Counted from the stretch's first letter, positions 35,546 to 44,656 are shown. The stretch: DNA of 64,000 nucleotides from Streptomonospora salina (GCF_014204715.1 NZ_JACHLY010000001.1:434001-498000); one strand, 5' to 3'. Notes: a model not told the origin generated them from the sequence alone. Program-made: numbers and translations.

Positions 35546-37258
35546 ATGAACGACCGCACCGGCGACGGCTCCGCTCCCCACGGCCCCGCCGATCCGCCCC
35601 CGGCCCTGACCGACCTCCTCGCGGGCCACGGCGTCGGCGCCGCGCGGCTGCACCGGGTACTCGCCGCGCTCGCCGACGGGGACTGGTGGTCGCCGCGGGA
35701 GCTGGCGCGCCGCACCGCCGTGGCCCACCGCGCGGTGCAGTCCGTGCTCGACGCCCTGACCGGCGAGGTCTGCTGGGACGGCGCGGGTGCTCGGGTGCGG
35801 CTCCTGCGGCCCGACGACTACGGCTCGTTCCACCGCCCGGAAACCGCCGACCCCGTCGCCCACCTGCTGGACGGCTACGGCGAGACCGCCGCCGAACTGC
35901 GCCGCCTGGTCGACGAGGCCCCCGCGCCCCGCACCGACCTGGACCACGTCGCCGCCACCGCCGAAACCGCGCTGCGCCGCGGACTGCTGCTCGCCAGCCG
36001 CTTCACGCTGGAGGGCGCGCAGCTGCTGTGCGTGGGCGACCACGACCTGACCTCGCTGGCGGCCACCCTGGTCGCCCCGGGGCTGCAGGCCGCCGTGGTC
36101 GACGTCGACGAGCGGATGCTGGCCTACATCGACGACGCCGCCCGCCGCCTGGACCTTGCGGTCCACTGCTACTTCGGCGACCTGCGGCTGGGCTTGCCCG
36201 ACGCCGTGCGCGGCCGCGCCGATCTGGCCTTCACCGACCCGCCCTACACCCCCGAAGGCGTCGAGCTGTTCGTGCGCCGCGGCCTGGACGGGCTCGCCGA
36301 TCCGCAGCACGGACGCGTGCTGCTGGCCTACGGCGCCAGCGAGACCACCCCGGCGCTGACGGCCAAGACCCAGTCGCGGCTGAGCGCGCTGGGGCTCGCC
36401 ACCGAGGCGTTGTGGCCCGACTTCAACCGCTACCTGGGCGCCGAGGCGATCGGCGCGGCCAGCGACATGTACGTGCTGCGGCCGACCGGCCGCACCCCCG
36501 CGGCGGGACGCGGATCGGGGCGCACGGCACGGGTCTACAGCCGCGGCGCCAATGCGGCCGAGGCCCGGGGAGCGCTGGAGGAGTCGCACGCGCGCGCCGT
36601 CCTGCAGCGCGCCGGGGCCGAGACCGCCGTGGGCGAGTGGCCGCGCGCCGCTCTGGAACCGGCGCCGGGCGCCGACGGCGGCGCCGAGAGTCCCGCGCCG
36701 CACCGCGTGCGGCTGGACACCTGGCTGGAGAGCCCTGCCGACGCCGGGCGCGCGGCGCTGAACCTCACCGGCGGTTGGGAGGAGCTGCTGGGGCGGGCGC
36801 TGCTGGCCGCGCCCGGCCCCGAGGCGGCCGCCGTGGTGCCCGCGTCCCACACCGCGGTCCGCGACCGGGCGGGCCAGCGCGCGCTGGCCCGCCTCCTGGC
36901 CCCGCGCTTCCGGGTGCGCTTCCTGAGCGGAACCCCGGCACCGCGGCTGACGACGGTGCGGGCCGTGGAGAACGCGCAGGGCGCCGACTGGGCCGACGAG
37001 CTGCTCCTGTACTGCCAGCGCCGCCCCCACGGCCGACTCGCCGCCACGCTGCGCGCCGGGCTGGTGCGGGTTTCGAGCGCCGCCGGGGATCCGGTCAACA
37101 AGCGCACGGCCCGCCAGGAGGTCGCCGCGGCCGTGCCCTGGCTCAGCGGACACACGCTGCTCGACCTGCCGGAGCACCGCATGCCCCGCCTGCGCGCCGC
37201 GGTCGCCGACCTCGCCGCCCGGACGGTCACCGCCCCGTATCCCCCGCAGGGGGACTGA
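35546..37258 (+). CDS. BpsA-like (bis-aminopropyl spermidine synthase family) methyltransferase-fold protein with long C-terminal extension
   Basis: A 570-aa protein. Residues about 20-90 form a winged helix (WWSPRELARRTAVAHRAVQS, quoted at the 20-residue limit), as in BpsA. Residues about 125-330 match the BpsA catalytic fold. GDHDLTS (164-170) corresponds to the GDDD motif with the third position His, and DPPYTPEG (231-238) is the conserved aminopropyl-acceptor loop. BpsA makes branched polyamines in thermophiles by adding aminopropyl groups from decarboxylated SAM to spermidine. The remaining ~240 residues have no counterpart in the ~350-aa BpsA and are unrecognised. Whether this mesophile-type homologue makes polyamines is unknown; no SAM decarboxylase gene is nearby. 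Confidence 0.75.
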   Translation: MNDRTGDGSAPHGPADPPPALTDLLAGHGVGAARLHRVLAALADGDWWSPRELARRTAVAHRAVQSVLDALTGEVCWDGAGARVRLLRPDDYGSFHRPETADPVAHLLDGYGETAAELRRLVDEAPAPRTDLDHVAATAETALRRGLLLASRFTLEGAQLLCVGDHDLTSLAATLVAPGLQAAVVDVDERMLAYIDDAARRLDLAVHCYFGDLRLGLPDAVRGRADLAFTDPPYTPEGVELFVRRGLDGLADPQHGRVLLAYGASETTPALTAKTQSRLSALGLATEALWPDFNRYLGAEAIGAASDMYVLRPTGRTPAAGRGSGRTARVYSRGANAAEARGALEESHARAVLQRAGAETAVGEWPRAALEPAPGADGGAESPAPHRVRLDTWLESPADAGRAALNLTGGWEELLGRALLAAPGPEAAAVVPASHTAVRDRAGQRALARLLAPRFRVRFLSGTPAPRLTTVRAVENAQGADWADELLLYCQRRPHGRLAATLRAGLVRVSSAAGDPVNKRTARQEVAAAVPWLSGHTLLDLPEHRMPRLRAAVADLAARTVTAPYPPQGD

Positions 37259-37264
37259 GCGGCT

Positions 37265-37307
37265 GCCGGGTATCCCGCGGCGCGCCGTGCGCCGACAGGT
37301 ACCCGGC
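37265..37307. terminator. Hairpin between convergent BpsA-like and paralogue-A genes
   Basis: GCCGGGTA (37265-37272) pairs perfectly with TACCCGGC (37300-37307), with a further GCGGCGC/GCGCC-type inner pairing. It lies just after the BpsA-like stop and just before the end of the opposing gene. Confidence 0.4.
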
Positions 37308-37338
37308 CGTCCCCCGGTCGAGGGCCGCCGGGACGCCG

Positions 37339-38271
37339 TCAGGCTCCCGGCACGGCCTCCTCCTGGTTCCCCTGGTTCCCCTGGTTCTCCTGGTTCTCCT
37401 GGTTCTCCTGGTTCTCCATGAAATTCTCCAGCTGGACCTCGCGGCTGTAGAGCGGGTCGCGGAAGTTGTTCAGCGCGATCAGCGGCGAGACCAGGCTCAC
37501 GCGTTCGGCGGGGTCCTCGGAACCGAGCGGCTGCACCCACACGACGCTCAGGTAGTGGCCGCTGACGGTGGCCTCCGCGGCGCTGTACCCGCCGCCCAGA
37601 GCCGAGAAGGGATCCTCCTCGACGGCGGGCACGGTCATGAACCCGGACGGCTCGGCGTCGGCCTCCTTGGGCGGCTGCAGCGCCGTGGCCACCGACTGGG
37701 CGGCCTCGGCGTCGCGCAGGTTGAACATCACGGCCGCGCCGACGTAGTCGTCGGAGGTGTAGCCGGCCTGCGCCGCCTGGGTGCAGTCGGCGTCGGCCAG
37801 AGCGGTGCGCACCCCCTCGCCCCACACGGCCGAGGCGCAGTCCTCGCTCAGCGACGACGTCTGCAGACCGAAGGTGATGCCCTGGCTGGAACTGTCGATC
37901 TGCTCGGCGTCGCCGCCGAACAGCTCGCGCTCGCTGAGGGGGCGGGAGTCGACCTCGCGGGTCGACAGCACCTCGCTGCCCGAATCGTGGATCTGGAAGG
38001 CGGCGGGAACCGGGTTCTCCGGCGCGTCCGGGCCCCCGGTGGCGAACTGCAGGACGAGCACGACGACCAGGGCTACGACGGCCGCCCCGAGGGCGCCGAG
38101 CAGCAGGCGCAGCATTCTGCCGCCGCCGGGCGCTTTGGCGCGGGCGCCCTTGCGCCGGCGGCGGGCTCCCTTGCGGCGGACGGGAGGCGCGGCCAGACCC
38201 TCGATGGAGTCGGCTTCGTCGGGTTTCCTCCGCCGACCGGGGACACCGGACACGGACGACTTAGAAGACAC
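37339..38271 (-). CDS. Single-pass membrane protein, paralogue A (unknown family, conserved Cys pair, ENQ-repeat tail)
   Basis: A 310-aa protein: basic cytosolic N-terminus (residues 1-52, rich in RRK), one membrane helix (about 53-76) and a ~235-aa extracytoplasmic domain. The domain parallels that of the neighbouring gene in order: SERELFGGDAEQI, DCASAVWGEGVRTALADADC (Cys145 and Cys163), MFNLRDAEAAQSVATAL, GHYLSVVWVQP. The C-terminus is a tandem repeat, four ENQ then two GNQ triplets, encoded by 9-bp DNA repeats. GAGAGG lies five bases before the GTG at 38271. I do not recognise the family. Function is unknown; context (lgt, DsbA-like, MauE-like) suggests envelope work. Confidence 0.72.
   Translation of the reverse strand: MSSKSSVSGVPGRRRKPDEADSIEGLAAPPVRRKGARRRRKGARAKAPGGGRMLRLLLGALGAAVVALVVVLVLQFATGGPDAPENPVPAAFQIHDSGSEVLSTREVDSRPLSERELFGGDAEQIDSSSQGITFGLQTSSLSEDCASAVWGEGVRTALADADCTQAAQAGYTSDDYVGAAVMFNLRDAEAAQSVATALQPPKEADAEPSGFMTVPAVEEDPFSALGGGYSAAEATVSGHYLSVVWVQPLGSEDPAERVSLVSPLIALNNFRDPLYSREVQLENFMENQENQENQENQGNQGNQEEAVPGA
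37363..37416 (-). repeat. 9-bp tandem repeat (six copies) encoding the ENQ/GNQ tail
   Basis: Six uninterrupted copies of CTGGTTCYC on the plus strand (two CTGGTTCCC, four CTGGTTCTC) encode GNQ and ENQ triplets on the minus strand. The in-frame 9-bp unit could expand or contract without frameshifts. Confidence 0.95.
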
Positions 38272-38459
38272 CAGAACCTCTCGGACGGTCGCGGGGGCTG
38301 TGTTCTCATTCAGCGGGGGTGACGGCGACGCCGCATGCGCCCGTGCCGCCGGTGCGCAAATCCTAGCTTGCGGCGGCGACCGCCCGGCGCCCGCCGCCCG
38401 CGCACAGCGGCGCTCCCGCTCCCGCCTCCGCCGCGCCCGTACGGCGCCCCGCGGGTGAG

Positions 38460-39536
38460 CTACTTCTGCTCGGCCTCGCCGACCTGCCGGTAGACCCAGG
38501 TGGAGGCGTTCATCGCCGCGACGTTCACCGTGGAGAGGGTGTCGTCGTCGCCGGGCTCGGCACCGTCGGTGCGCGCCACCCAGTACACCGCGAGGTAGTG
38601 TCCCATGACCTGTGCGGTGGCCTGGCTGTAGTCCTTGTGCAGCCCGTCGACGCCGTCCTTCTGCGGCAGCAGGAACCCGGGGGCCGTGGAGGGCTCCCCG
38701 GGGTCGAGCGCCTCGGCCACCGACCCCGCCGAATCCTGCGAGGACAGGTCGAACAGGGTGAACTGCGCGATGTACTCCTCGCCGGAGTCCAGGAAGACGG
38801 CGCTGGCGGCCGATGTGCACTCGGCCTCGACCAGCGACTCGGCGGCGGCCTCGCCCCAGACCATGGACGTGCAGGTGTCGGTCGTCTCGGTCTGGTCGCG
38901 GATCAGCTTCTGGCCGTCCAGCTCCAGCTCCTCGGTGTCGGATCCGAAGAGCTCGTCCTCGGGGATCGGCCCGGCGCCGTCGGGCCGATCGGCGATGGGC
39001 TCGAACGCGTCGTCCTCGGGCTGGGACTGGTACAACTCGGGCACCAGGGTGGAGTGCCCCTCGGGCGGGGCGACGATGGCGCTGCTGCCGGTGGTACCGG
39101 TCCCGGCGACCGTGGCGTTGGCCAGTTGGTACGTCAGTACGCTCAGCAGCGCCACCAGGGCGACCACACACAGCGCCAGCAGGCCGGCCAGGGCCTTGGT
39201 GCCGTAGGCGCGGGTGCTCTGCTCGGCGAGGCCGTAGACGACCTGGGCAGGCCGATCGCCGAGCACGCTCACCCGGCGCAGCGCCGACGCGGAGAACTTG
39301 GATACGGGATCGACCGGGGCGCCCGGCCGGCCTCCGCGGCGGGCCTGGGACGCTCCGGTGCGCCGCCCGCGGCCTGGGGCCCCGGCGCCGCGCTGCGCTC
39401 CGGTTTCGGCATCGGAACCGCTGTCGCGGACGCCGCCGGCTTCGTCGGACTCCCGGGGTGCACGGTTGGGCGCGTCCGGGCGCGCACGCCGTCGGCCCCG
39501 TCCGGTTCGGTCGGAATTGCTCACGTGGTCATCCAT
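38460..39536 (-). CDS. Single-pass membrane protein, paralogue B (unknown family, conserved Cys pair)
   Basis: A 358-aa protein with a long Arg/Gly/Ala-rich cytosolic N-terminus (1-112), one membrane helix (about 113-138) and an extracytoplasmic domain paralogous to the neighbouring gene product. The corresponding segments are EDELFGSDTEELEL, TCTSMVWGEAAAESLVEAEC (Cys222 and Cys240, again 18 apart), FTLFDLSSQDSAGSVAEAL and GHYLAVYWVAR. The start overlaps the end of lgt by eight bases; a GTG at 39524, four bases past the lgt stop, with a GAGGATGG sequence upstream is an equally good choice. The family is not recognised. A tandem duplication gave rise to this gene and paralogue A. Confidence 0.72.
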   Translation of the reverse strand: MDDHVSNSDRTGRGRRRARPDAPNRAPRESDEAGGVRDSGSDAETGAQRGAGAPGRGRRTGASQARRGGRPGAPVDPVSKFSASALRRVSVLGDRPAQVVYGLAEQSTRAYGTKALAGLLALCVVALVALLSVLTYQLANATVAGTGTTGSSAIVAPPEGHSTLVPELYQSQPEDDAFEPIADRPDGAGPIPEDELFGSDTEELELDGQKLIRDQTETTDTCTSMVWGEAAAESLVEAECTSAASAVFLDSGEEYIAQFTLFDLSSQDSAGSVAEALDPGEPSTAPGFLLPQKDGVDGLHKDYSQATAQVMGHYLAVYWVARTDGAEPGDDDTLSTVNVAAMNASTWVYRQVGEAEQK

Positions 39537-40608
39537 CCTCGGACGACGCGGGGTCGGTGCCCCGGGGTCGCCCGGCTATGCCTGTCTCCTGGTCCGCGGA
39601 CCCCGCTCCGCTGTCGCCGGACTCGGCGCCTCCGCTGTCCTGGGAGGTGGCGGGATCGGTATCGAAGACCTCGGTCCCGACGTCGTGGCCCACGGGGACC
39701 ACCCGGCTGGAGAAGGCGTCCAGCCGCCGTCCGGCCCACACGAAGTAAGCGAGCGCGGCGGCGAACACCAGCACGGAGGTCCAGTTGTTCAGCCGCAGGC
39801 CCAGGATCTCGTTCGCGGGATCGACTCGCAGGTACTCGATCCAGAACCGACCCACACAATAGCCCATGATGTAAACCGCGAAGAGCCTCCCGCCGTCGAG
39901 GCGGTCGCCATAACGCCTGCCCAGCCAGGCGATCAGCACCGCGAGTGCGAGGCACCACAGTGACTCGTAGAGGAAGGTCGGGTGGTAGGTGCTGTAGTAC
40001 TCCGTCGCGTTTCCGGGCAGCGGCTGCATACCGGGGCGGGGCGCACCTTCGGCGTTGTAGGTGTAATCCAGGGAGATGTGCACGGCCCACGGGAGGTCGG
40101 TGGGCTTGCCGAACAGCTCCTGGTTGAAGTAGTTGCCCCAGCGGCCCAGTGCCTGGGCGAGCGGAACGGCGGGGGCGATGGCGAACGACAGCTTGGACAG
40201 CGACAGGCCGCGCCGCCGGGCGACCCACCACACGCCCAGCGCCCCCAGCGGGATCGCGCCCCAGATGCCCAGACCGCCGTTGGTGATGTAGAGGGCTTCG
40301 ACCGGGTTGCGTCCGGGGCCGAAGTACAGCTGGTAGTCGCTGACGACGTGGTAGATGCGGCCGCCGAGGAGCCCCAGCAGTACCGCGGGCACCGCGAGGT
40401 CGATGACGGTGCCCTTCTCGCCGCCCATCGCGGCCCACCTGCGCTCGGCCCAGAACACGGCGGCGAAGACGCCCGCGAGGATGCACAGCGCGTAGAAGTG
40501 GATGGTGACGGGTCCGAGCGAGATCGAGCTCACGTCGGGGCTGGGGAATGCGGCGAGGGCGCGGCCGGTCGCGGCCGCGCCCTCGGGGGCGATCAGCGGA
40601 TTGGTCAT
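39529..40608 (-). CDS. lgt: Prolipoprotein diacylglyceryl transferase
   Basis: Polytopic membrane enzyme that attaches diacylglycerol from phosphatidylglycerol to the lipobox cysteine of prolipoproteins. The 359-aa protein carries the Lgt signature GRWGNYFNQELFG (about residues 152-164), the catalytic-region GGRIYHVVSDYQLYF (about 82-96) and the late conserved GRFWIEYLR. A Ser/Asp/Gly-rich cytosolic tail follows, as in many actinobacterial Lgts. It lies 20 bases after the DsbA-like gene and overlaps paralogue B, so these belong to one transcript. Confidence 0.96.
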   Translation of the reverse strand: MTNPLIAPEGAAATGRALAAFPSPDVSSISLGPVTIHFYALCILAGVFAAVFWAERRWAAMGGEKGTVIDLAVPAVLLGLLGGRIYHVVSDYQLYFGPGRNPVEALYITNGGLGIWGAIPLGALGVWWVARRRGLSLSKLSFAIAPAVPLAQALGRWGNYFNQELFGKPTDLPWAVHISLDYTYNAEGAPRPGMQPLPGNATEYYSTYHPTFLYESLWCLALAVLIAWLGRRYGDRLDGGRLFAVYIMGYCVGRFWIEYLRVDPANEILGLRLNNWTSVLVFAAALAYFVWAGRRLDAFSSRVVPVGHDVGTEVFDTDPATSQDSGGAESGDSGAGSADQETGIAGRPRGTDPASSEDG

Positions 40609-40628
40609 CGCTCGGATCTGTCCTTGGG

Positions 40629-41642
40629 TCAGGGTGACACTTCTGGCTCAGGCGAGGCGCCGGCGTCGCCCGTACCCGCGGCGAGCGCTTCGGTGCTCAC
40701 CTCGCCGGGGCCGGCCTGCTCGACGGCGTCGCGGACGCCGTCGCCGGAGAATGCGGCGTCGCCCATCTTCTCGCCGTTGACGTAGACCGAGGGTGTACCG
40801 GCGAACGCGTTCGCTCCGGCAGAGTACCTGTCCTTCACCGCCCCCGTGGCATCGATGACCTCCCGGACGTAGGTGTCCTCGAGGAAGGACCCGTCCACGC
40901 CGTTGTCGCCGCCCCATTCGATCAGACCGGCCACGCCCATCTCCTGGATCTCGGACTCGCTCAGCCGGTCCTGGGCCGCCGAGCGCAGCCGGGGCATGTA
41001 GTCGTCGGTGAAGGTCGCCGCGACCTCGCTTTCGTCTTCGACGCGCTGCGCGAAGGCGGGGTCGTCGATGCCGGCGTCCTCGCCCCACTGCTTGAGCTCC
41101 TCGACCGCGAAGCCCTCCGACCCCTCGGCGGGCTGGTTCTCGAACAGCAGGTCGTTGAACTGGACGAAGCCGCCGTGGTCGGCGGCCGCGCGGGCGGCGG
41201 CCGCGCCGCGCAGCGAGTTGGCGCTCAGCGGCGCTTGGGACTGGGCGAAGATGCTGACCGGCCGGTAATGCACGATCGCGTCGCCTTCGGCGGCCAGTTG
41301 CTGCAGTGTGGGGCCGCTGGCGTTCTCGAACTGCTCGCAGGCCGGACACTGGAAGTCGGCGTAGACCTCGACGACCGGGGCCTGGACGTCCTGGCCGGCG
41401 AGCACGACGCTGCCGTCCTCCTGCAATTCCTGCGCGGGCAGGTCCTCGTAGCGGTCGGCGAACTCCTGCTCCTGCTCCTGCTGTTGGGAGAACAGGAGGT
41501 AGCCGCCGCCCACCACGACCAGCACCACGGCCAGTGCGGCGCCGGCCACGCCGAGCATCCTGGTGCGCGCCGCCCGCTTCTTCTCCCTCTCCCGTTCCTG
41601 CCTGAGTCGCTCGCGGGACGCCTCCCGTGCAGCCTTGCCCAT
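40629..41642 (-). CDS. Membrane-anchored DsbA-like thioredoxin-fold protein
   Basis: A 337-aa protein: highly charged cytosolic N-terminus (1-28), one membrane helix (about 29-51) and an extracytoplasmic thioredoxin-fold domain. The active site is CPAC (Cys99-Cys102) in VEVYADFQCPACEQFEN. A helical insert and the cis-Pro region GTPSVYVNGEKMGD follow, which fits the DsbA/DSBA-like family. It would oxidise or isomerise disulfides in exported proteins. Upstream is a MauE/DoxX-type protein, a common partner that recycles such thioredoxins; downstream are lgt and two membrane proteins with a cysteine pair. Confidence 0.92.
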   Translation of the reverse strand: MGKAAREASRERLRQEREREKKRAARTRMLGVAGAALAVVLVVVGGGYLLFSQQQEQEQEFADRYEDLPAQELQEDGSVVLAGQDVQAPVVEVYADFQCPACEQFENASGPTLQQLAAEGDAIVHYRPVSIFAQSQAPLSANSLRGAAAARAAADHGGFVQFNDLLFENQPAEGSEGFAVEELKQWGEDAGIDDPAFAQRVEDESEVAATFTDDYMPRLRSAAQDRLSESEIQEMGVAGLIEWGGDNGVDGSFLEDTYVREVIDATGAVKDRYSAGANAFAGTPSVYVNGEKMGDAAFSGDGVRDAVEQAGPGEVSTEALAAGTGDAGASPEPEVSP

Positions 41643-41732
41643 CAGCCGATCACCGTGATCCGTCGTGTCGTGTCGATTCGTCCGCCCGGCCCGGGCGGCG
41701 GGCCCGCGGGTCCCCGCCGCTCGGCGCCGTGT

Positions 41733-42317
41733 TCAGCGGTAGAGGCCGAACAGCCGGTCCAGCGCCAGCGGCGAGCGCGGCAGCACCGCGATGAACGCCG
41801 CCAGCGCCAGGAAGCCGAGGTCGCGCGCGATGTCGAGCCCGTAGCTCGTTTCGCCCTGGGAGACCTGGCCGCCGGTTCCGAAGCACCCGCAGTCGATGGC
41901 GAGGCCGCGCGCCCATGCCGAGGCGATCCCCGCGATGAACACGATCATCAGCAGGCCCGTGGCCGCGCCGGCGTAACGCGTGGCCAGTCCCAGAACCAGC
42001 AGCAGCGCGAAGGCGATCTCCAGCAGCGGCAGCGTGAAGCCGATGAACTCGGCGACCCCCGCCGGGAAGAGCTGGTATGCCTCGACGGACTGCACCGACA
42101 GAGCCGGCGGCAGCTTGCTCACCGCCGCCCACGCCAGCACGCCGGCCAGGACGAGGCGCGCGAGCAGGGTGAGCCAGGGCTGGGCCGCCGCCCAGCGGCG
42201 GTGCGCAGCCGACGGCTCGGTCGGCTCGGTCGGGGTCGCCGAACGGTCTGTGGTGTCCAAAGAGGGGTCCCGGGGAGGCGCGCGGTCACGTCGGTCAGGG
42301 CACCGGAACCGGTGCAC
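41733..42317 (-). CDS. MauE/DoxX-family redox-associated membrane protein
   Basis: A protein of up to 194 aa with four hydrophobic helices in the MauE/DoxX pattern. The first contains LARLVLAGVLAWAAVSKL and the helix-3 region has the family DCGCFG cysteine motif (IDCGCFGTGGQVSQG). Such proteins act as quinone-linked redox partners for DsbA-like or thioredoxin-fold proteins, by analogy with DsbB/VKOR. It lies 90 bases upstream of the DsbA-like gene. The start is uncertain: the GTG at 42317 has little ribosome-binding sequence, and a TTG some 60 bases inside is possible. Confidence 0.82.
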   Translation of the reverse strand: MHRFRCPDRRDRAPPRDPSLDTTDRSATPTEPTEPSAAHRRWAAAQPWLTLLARLVLAGVLAWAAVSKLPPALSVQSVEAYQLFPAGVAEFIGFTLPLLEIAFALLLVLGLATRYAGAATGLLMIVFIAGIASAWARGLAIDCGCFGTGGQVSQGETSYGLDIARDLGFLALAAFIAVLPRSPLALDRLFGLYR

Positions 42318-42487
42318 CCTGCGGATACTACTCCAGGTGAATGCAGTGTAACCCGCAGCCTCGGTATTCCTCCGCTTCGGGAGGCCACCGCCCGGCGTCC
42401 TCGACGAACTGTAGCGGCGCCGGACCCGGCCGCCGGGCCCTCGGACGTCGTCCGGGGCCGAGTCTCACGGAACTCTTACCGTTCTTA

Positions 42488-42532
42488 CCCGCAGCTCACC
42501 GGTGCGCGGGGCGCGCACCGGCGAGCTGCGGG
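42488..42532 (-). terminator. Long hairpin immediately after trpA
   Basis: A 20-bp stem with one mismatch (42488-42507 against 42513-42532) and a 5-base loop begins one base beyond the trpA stop codon. No T-run follows on the minus strand, so it may act as an mRNA-stabilising or attenuating hairpin as much as a terminator. Confidence 0.55.
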
Positions 42533-42533
42533 T

Positions 42534-43352
42534 TCACACCCGACCGTCCCGCGCGCCCAGGGCCAGATCCTCGGCGAACGAGCGCACGGCACTGATACCG
42601 GTCTCCAGGTCGGGGGCGTCCAGCACCCGCTGGCAGAATCCGGCTCCGGCGATGACGCCGTCGGCGTAGGAGGCCACCTCGGCGGCCTGGGAGCGGTTGG
42701 AGATGCCCAGGCCCACGCATACCGGCAGCCCGCCGTCGCCGATGGCGTCGCGGGTGCGCGCGACCAGTCTCTCGGCGGTGCCCGAAACCTGGGCCCGGGT
42801 ACCGGTGACGCCCATCAGCGAAGCGGCGTAGACGAACCCGCGCGAGGCCTGTGTCGCCAGCCGAAGCCGCCGGTCGGAGGAGGACGGCGCGACCAGGAAG
42901 ATGCGGTCCAGCCCGGACGCGTCGGTGGCGGCGAACCAGTCGCCGGCCTCCTCGGGGATGAGGTCGGGGGTGATCACCCCGGATCCGCCGGCGGCGGCCA
43001 GGTCGGCGCAGAACCGGTCCGGCCCGTAGCGCTCGACGGGGTTCCAGTACGTCATCACCAGGGCCGCGGCGCCGGTGGCGGCGGTCGCCTCCACGACCCG
43101 CAGCACGTCGGGCGGTGTGGTTCCCGCAGCCAGCGCGGTGTCGGCGGCCCGCTGGATGGTGGGCCCGTCCATGGTGGGGTCGGAGTAGGGCAGGCCGACC
43201 TCGACGACGTCGCAGCCGCCTTCCACCATCGCCTCGACGACCTTGATCGAGGAGTCCGGGTCGGGGAAGCCGGCCGGGAGGTAGCCGATGAGGGCGGCCC
43301 GCCCGTCGGCCTTCGCGCGGGCCAGCGCGGTCTGCAGTGCGGTCCGGCTCAT
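42534..43352 (-). CDS. trpA: Tryptophan synthase alpha chain
   Basis: TIM-barrel subunit that splits indole-3-glycerol phosphate into indole and glyceraldehyde 3-phosphate. The 272-aa protein has the catalytic pair Glu51 and Asp62 in EVGLPYSDPTMDGPTIQ. The C-terminal phosphate-binding loop GLGISNRSQAAEVASYADG is also present. GAGAGACG precedes the ATG at 43352. It follows trpB by 65 bases and ends the trp cluster, immediately before a long hairpin. Confidence 0.97.
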   Translation of the reverse strand: MSRTALQTALARAKADGRAALIGYLPAGFPDPDSSIKVVEAMVEGGCDVVEVGLPYSDPTMDGPTIQRAADTALAAGTTPPDVLRVVEATAATGAAALVMTYWNPVERYGPDRFCADLAAAGGSGVITPDLIPEEAGDWFAATDASGLDRIFLVAPSSSDRRLRLATQASRGFVYAASLMGVTGTRAQVSGTAERLVARTRDAIGDGGLPVCVGLGISNRSQAAEVASYADGVIAGAGFCQRVLDAPDLETGISAVRSFAEDLALGARDGRV

Positions 43353-43417
43353 CGTCTCTCGCCCTCGCTCGTCTCGCCCATCGGGCTGTGCGCCCGCGCT
43401 GTCGCCCGCCGGCACGC

Positions 43418-44656
43418 TCACGCCGTCTCCCCTCCGCCGTCGACGAGCCCGAAATAGCTCGCCGCGGTGTCGACGTCCTTGTCCCCGCGCCCGGAGAGGT
43501 TGACCACGATTACGCCCTCGGGCCCCAGTTCGGCGCCGAGCTCGCGCACACCGGCCAGCGCGTGGGCGCTCTCGATCGCGGGAATGATGCCCTCGGTACG
43601 GCTCAGCAGCCGGAACGCCTCCATGGCCTGGGCGTCGGTGACGGCCCGGTAGGTGACACGGCCGCTGTCGGCCAGCCAGGCGTGCTCGGGTCCCACCGCC
43701 GGGTAGTCCAGGCCGGCCGAGATCGAGTGGCTGGGCAGCGTCTGGCCGTAGGTGTCCTGCAGCACGTAGGTGCGCGCGCCGTGGAAGACGCCGGGGGCGC
43801 CGCCGGAGATCGCGGCGGCGTGGCGGTCGGTGGACACGCCCTCGCCCCCGGCCTCGAAACCGTAGAGGCCGACACCGGTGTCGGGGACGAAGGCGGCGAA
43901 CGCGCCCATCGCGTTGGACCCGCCGCCCACGCAGGCCGCCACCGCGTCGGGCAGCCGGCCGGTGAGGTCGAGCACCTGGGAGCGGGCCTCGTCGCCGATG
44001 ACGTAGTGCAGGTCGCGCACCAGCGCCGGGAACGGGTGGGGGCCGGCTACCGTGCCGAAGAGGTAGTGGGTGGTCTCGACGTTGGCGACCCAGTCGCGGA
44101 ACGCTTCGTTGATGGCGTCCTTGAGGGTGCGGCTGCCCACGGACACGGGCACGACCTCGGCGCCCAGCAACCGCATGCGGGCGACGTTGAGGGCCTGGCG
44201 GCGGGTGTCCTCCTCGCCCATGTAGATGACGCAGTCCAGCCCCATCAGGGCGCAGGCGGTGGCGGTGGCCACGCCGTGCTGACCGGCTCCGGTCTCGGCG
44301 ATCACCCGGGGTTTGCCCATGCGCTTGGTCAGCAGCGCCTGGCCGAGCACGTTGTTGATCTTGTGGGATCCGGTGTGGTTGAGGTCTTCGCGCTTGAGCA
44401 GCACGCGGGCGCCGCCGCAGTGCTCGGCGAAGCGCGTGGCCTCGGTCAGCAGGCTGGGGCGGCCGGTGTAGTCGCGCAGCAAGGCGTCCAGCTCGGTGCG
44501 GAATCCCGGGTCGTTCTTGGCTTTCTCCCACTCCTCGGCCACCTGGTCGAGGGCGGCGACCAGCGCCTCAGGGCTGAAGCGGCCGCCGTAGGGGCCGTAG
44601 TGGCCGCCTGCGTCGGGGACTTCGGCGCGGTCGGGATCCGGTGTCGCGGGTGGCAT
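43418..44656 (-). CDS. trpB: Tryptophan synthase beta chain
   Basis: PLP-dependent subunit joining indole and serine to tryptophan. The 412-aa protein has the cofactor Lys99 in [12 protein letters not shown], the Gly-rich phosphate-binding [10 protein letters not shown] near residue 240 and the substrate-channel [13 protein letters not shown] opening near 18-30. I choose the third ATG (44656) because GGAG lies nine bases before it; the two upstream ATGs have nothing. It overlaps no trp gene but leaves about 200 bases to trpC, where Streptomyces carries trpM. Confidence 0.97.
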   Translation of the reverse strand: MPPATPDPDRAEVPDAGGHYGPYGGRFSPEALVAALDQVAEEWEKAKNDPGFRTELDALLRDYTGRPSLLTEATRFAEHCGGARVLLKREDLNHTGSHKINNVLGQALLTKRMGKPRVIAETGAGQHGVATATACALMGLDCVIYMGEEDTRRQALNVARMRLLGAEVVPVSVGSRTLKDAINEAFRDWVANVETTHYLFGTVAGPHPFPALVRDLHYVIGDEARSQVLDLTGRLPDAVAACVGGGSNAMGAFAAFVPDTGVGLYGFEAGGEGVSTDRHAAAISGGAPGVFHGARTYVLQDTYGQTLPSHSISAGLDYPAVGPEHAWLADSGRVTYRAVTDAQAMEAFRLLSRTEGIIPAIESAHALAGVRELGAELGPEGVIVVNLSGRGDKDVDTAASYFGLVDGGGETA

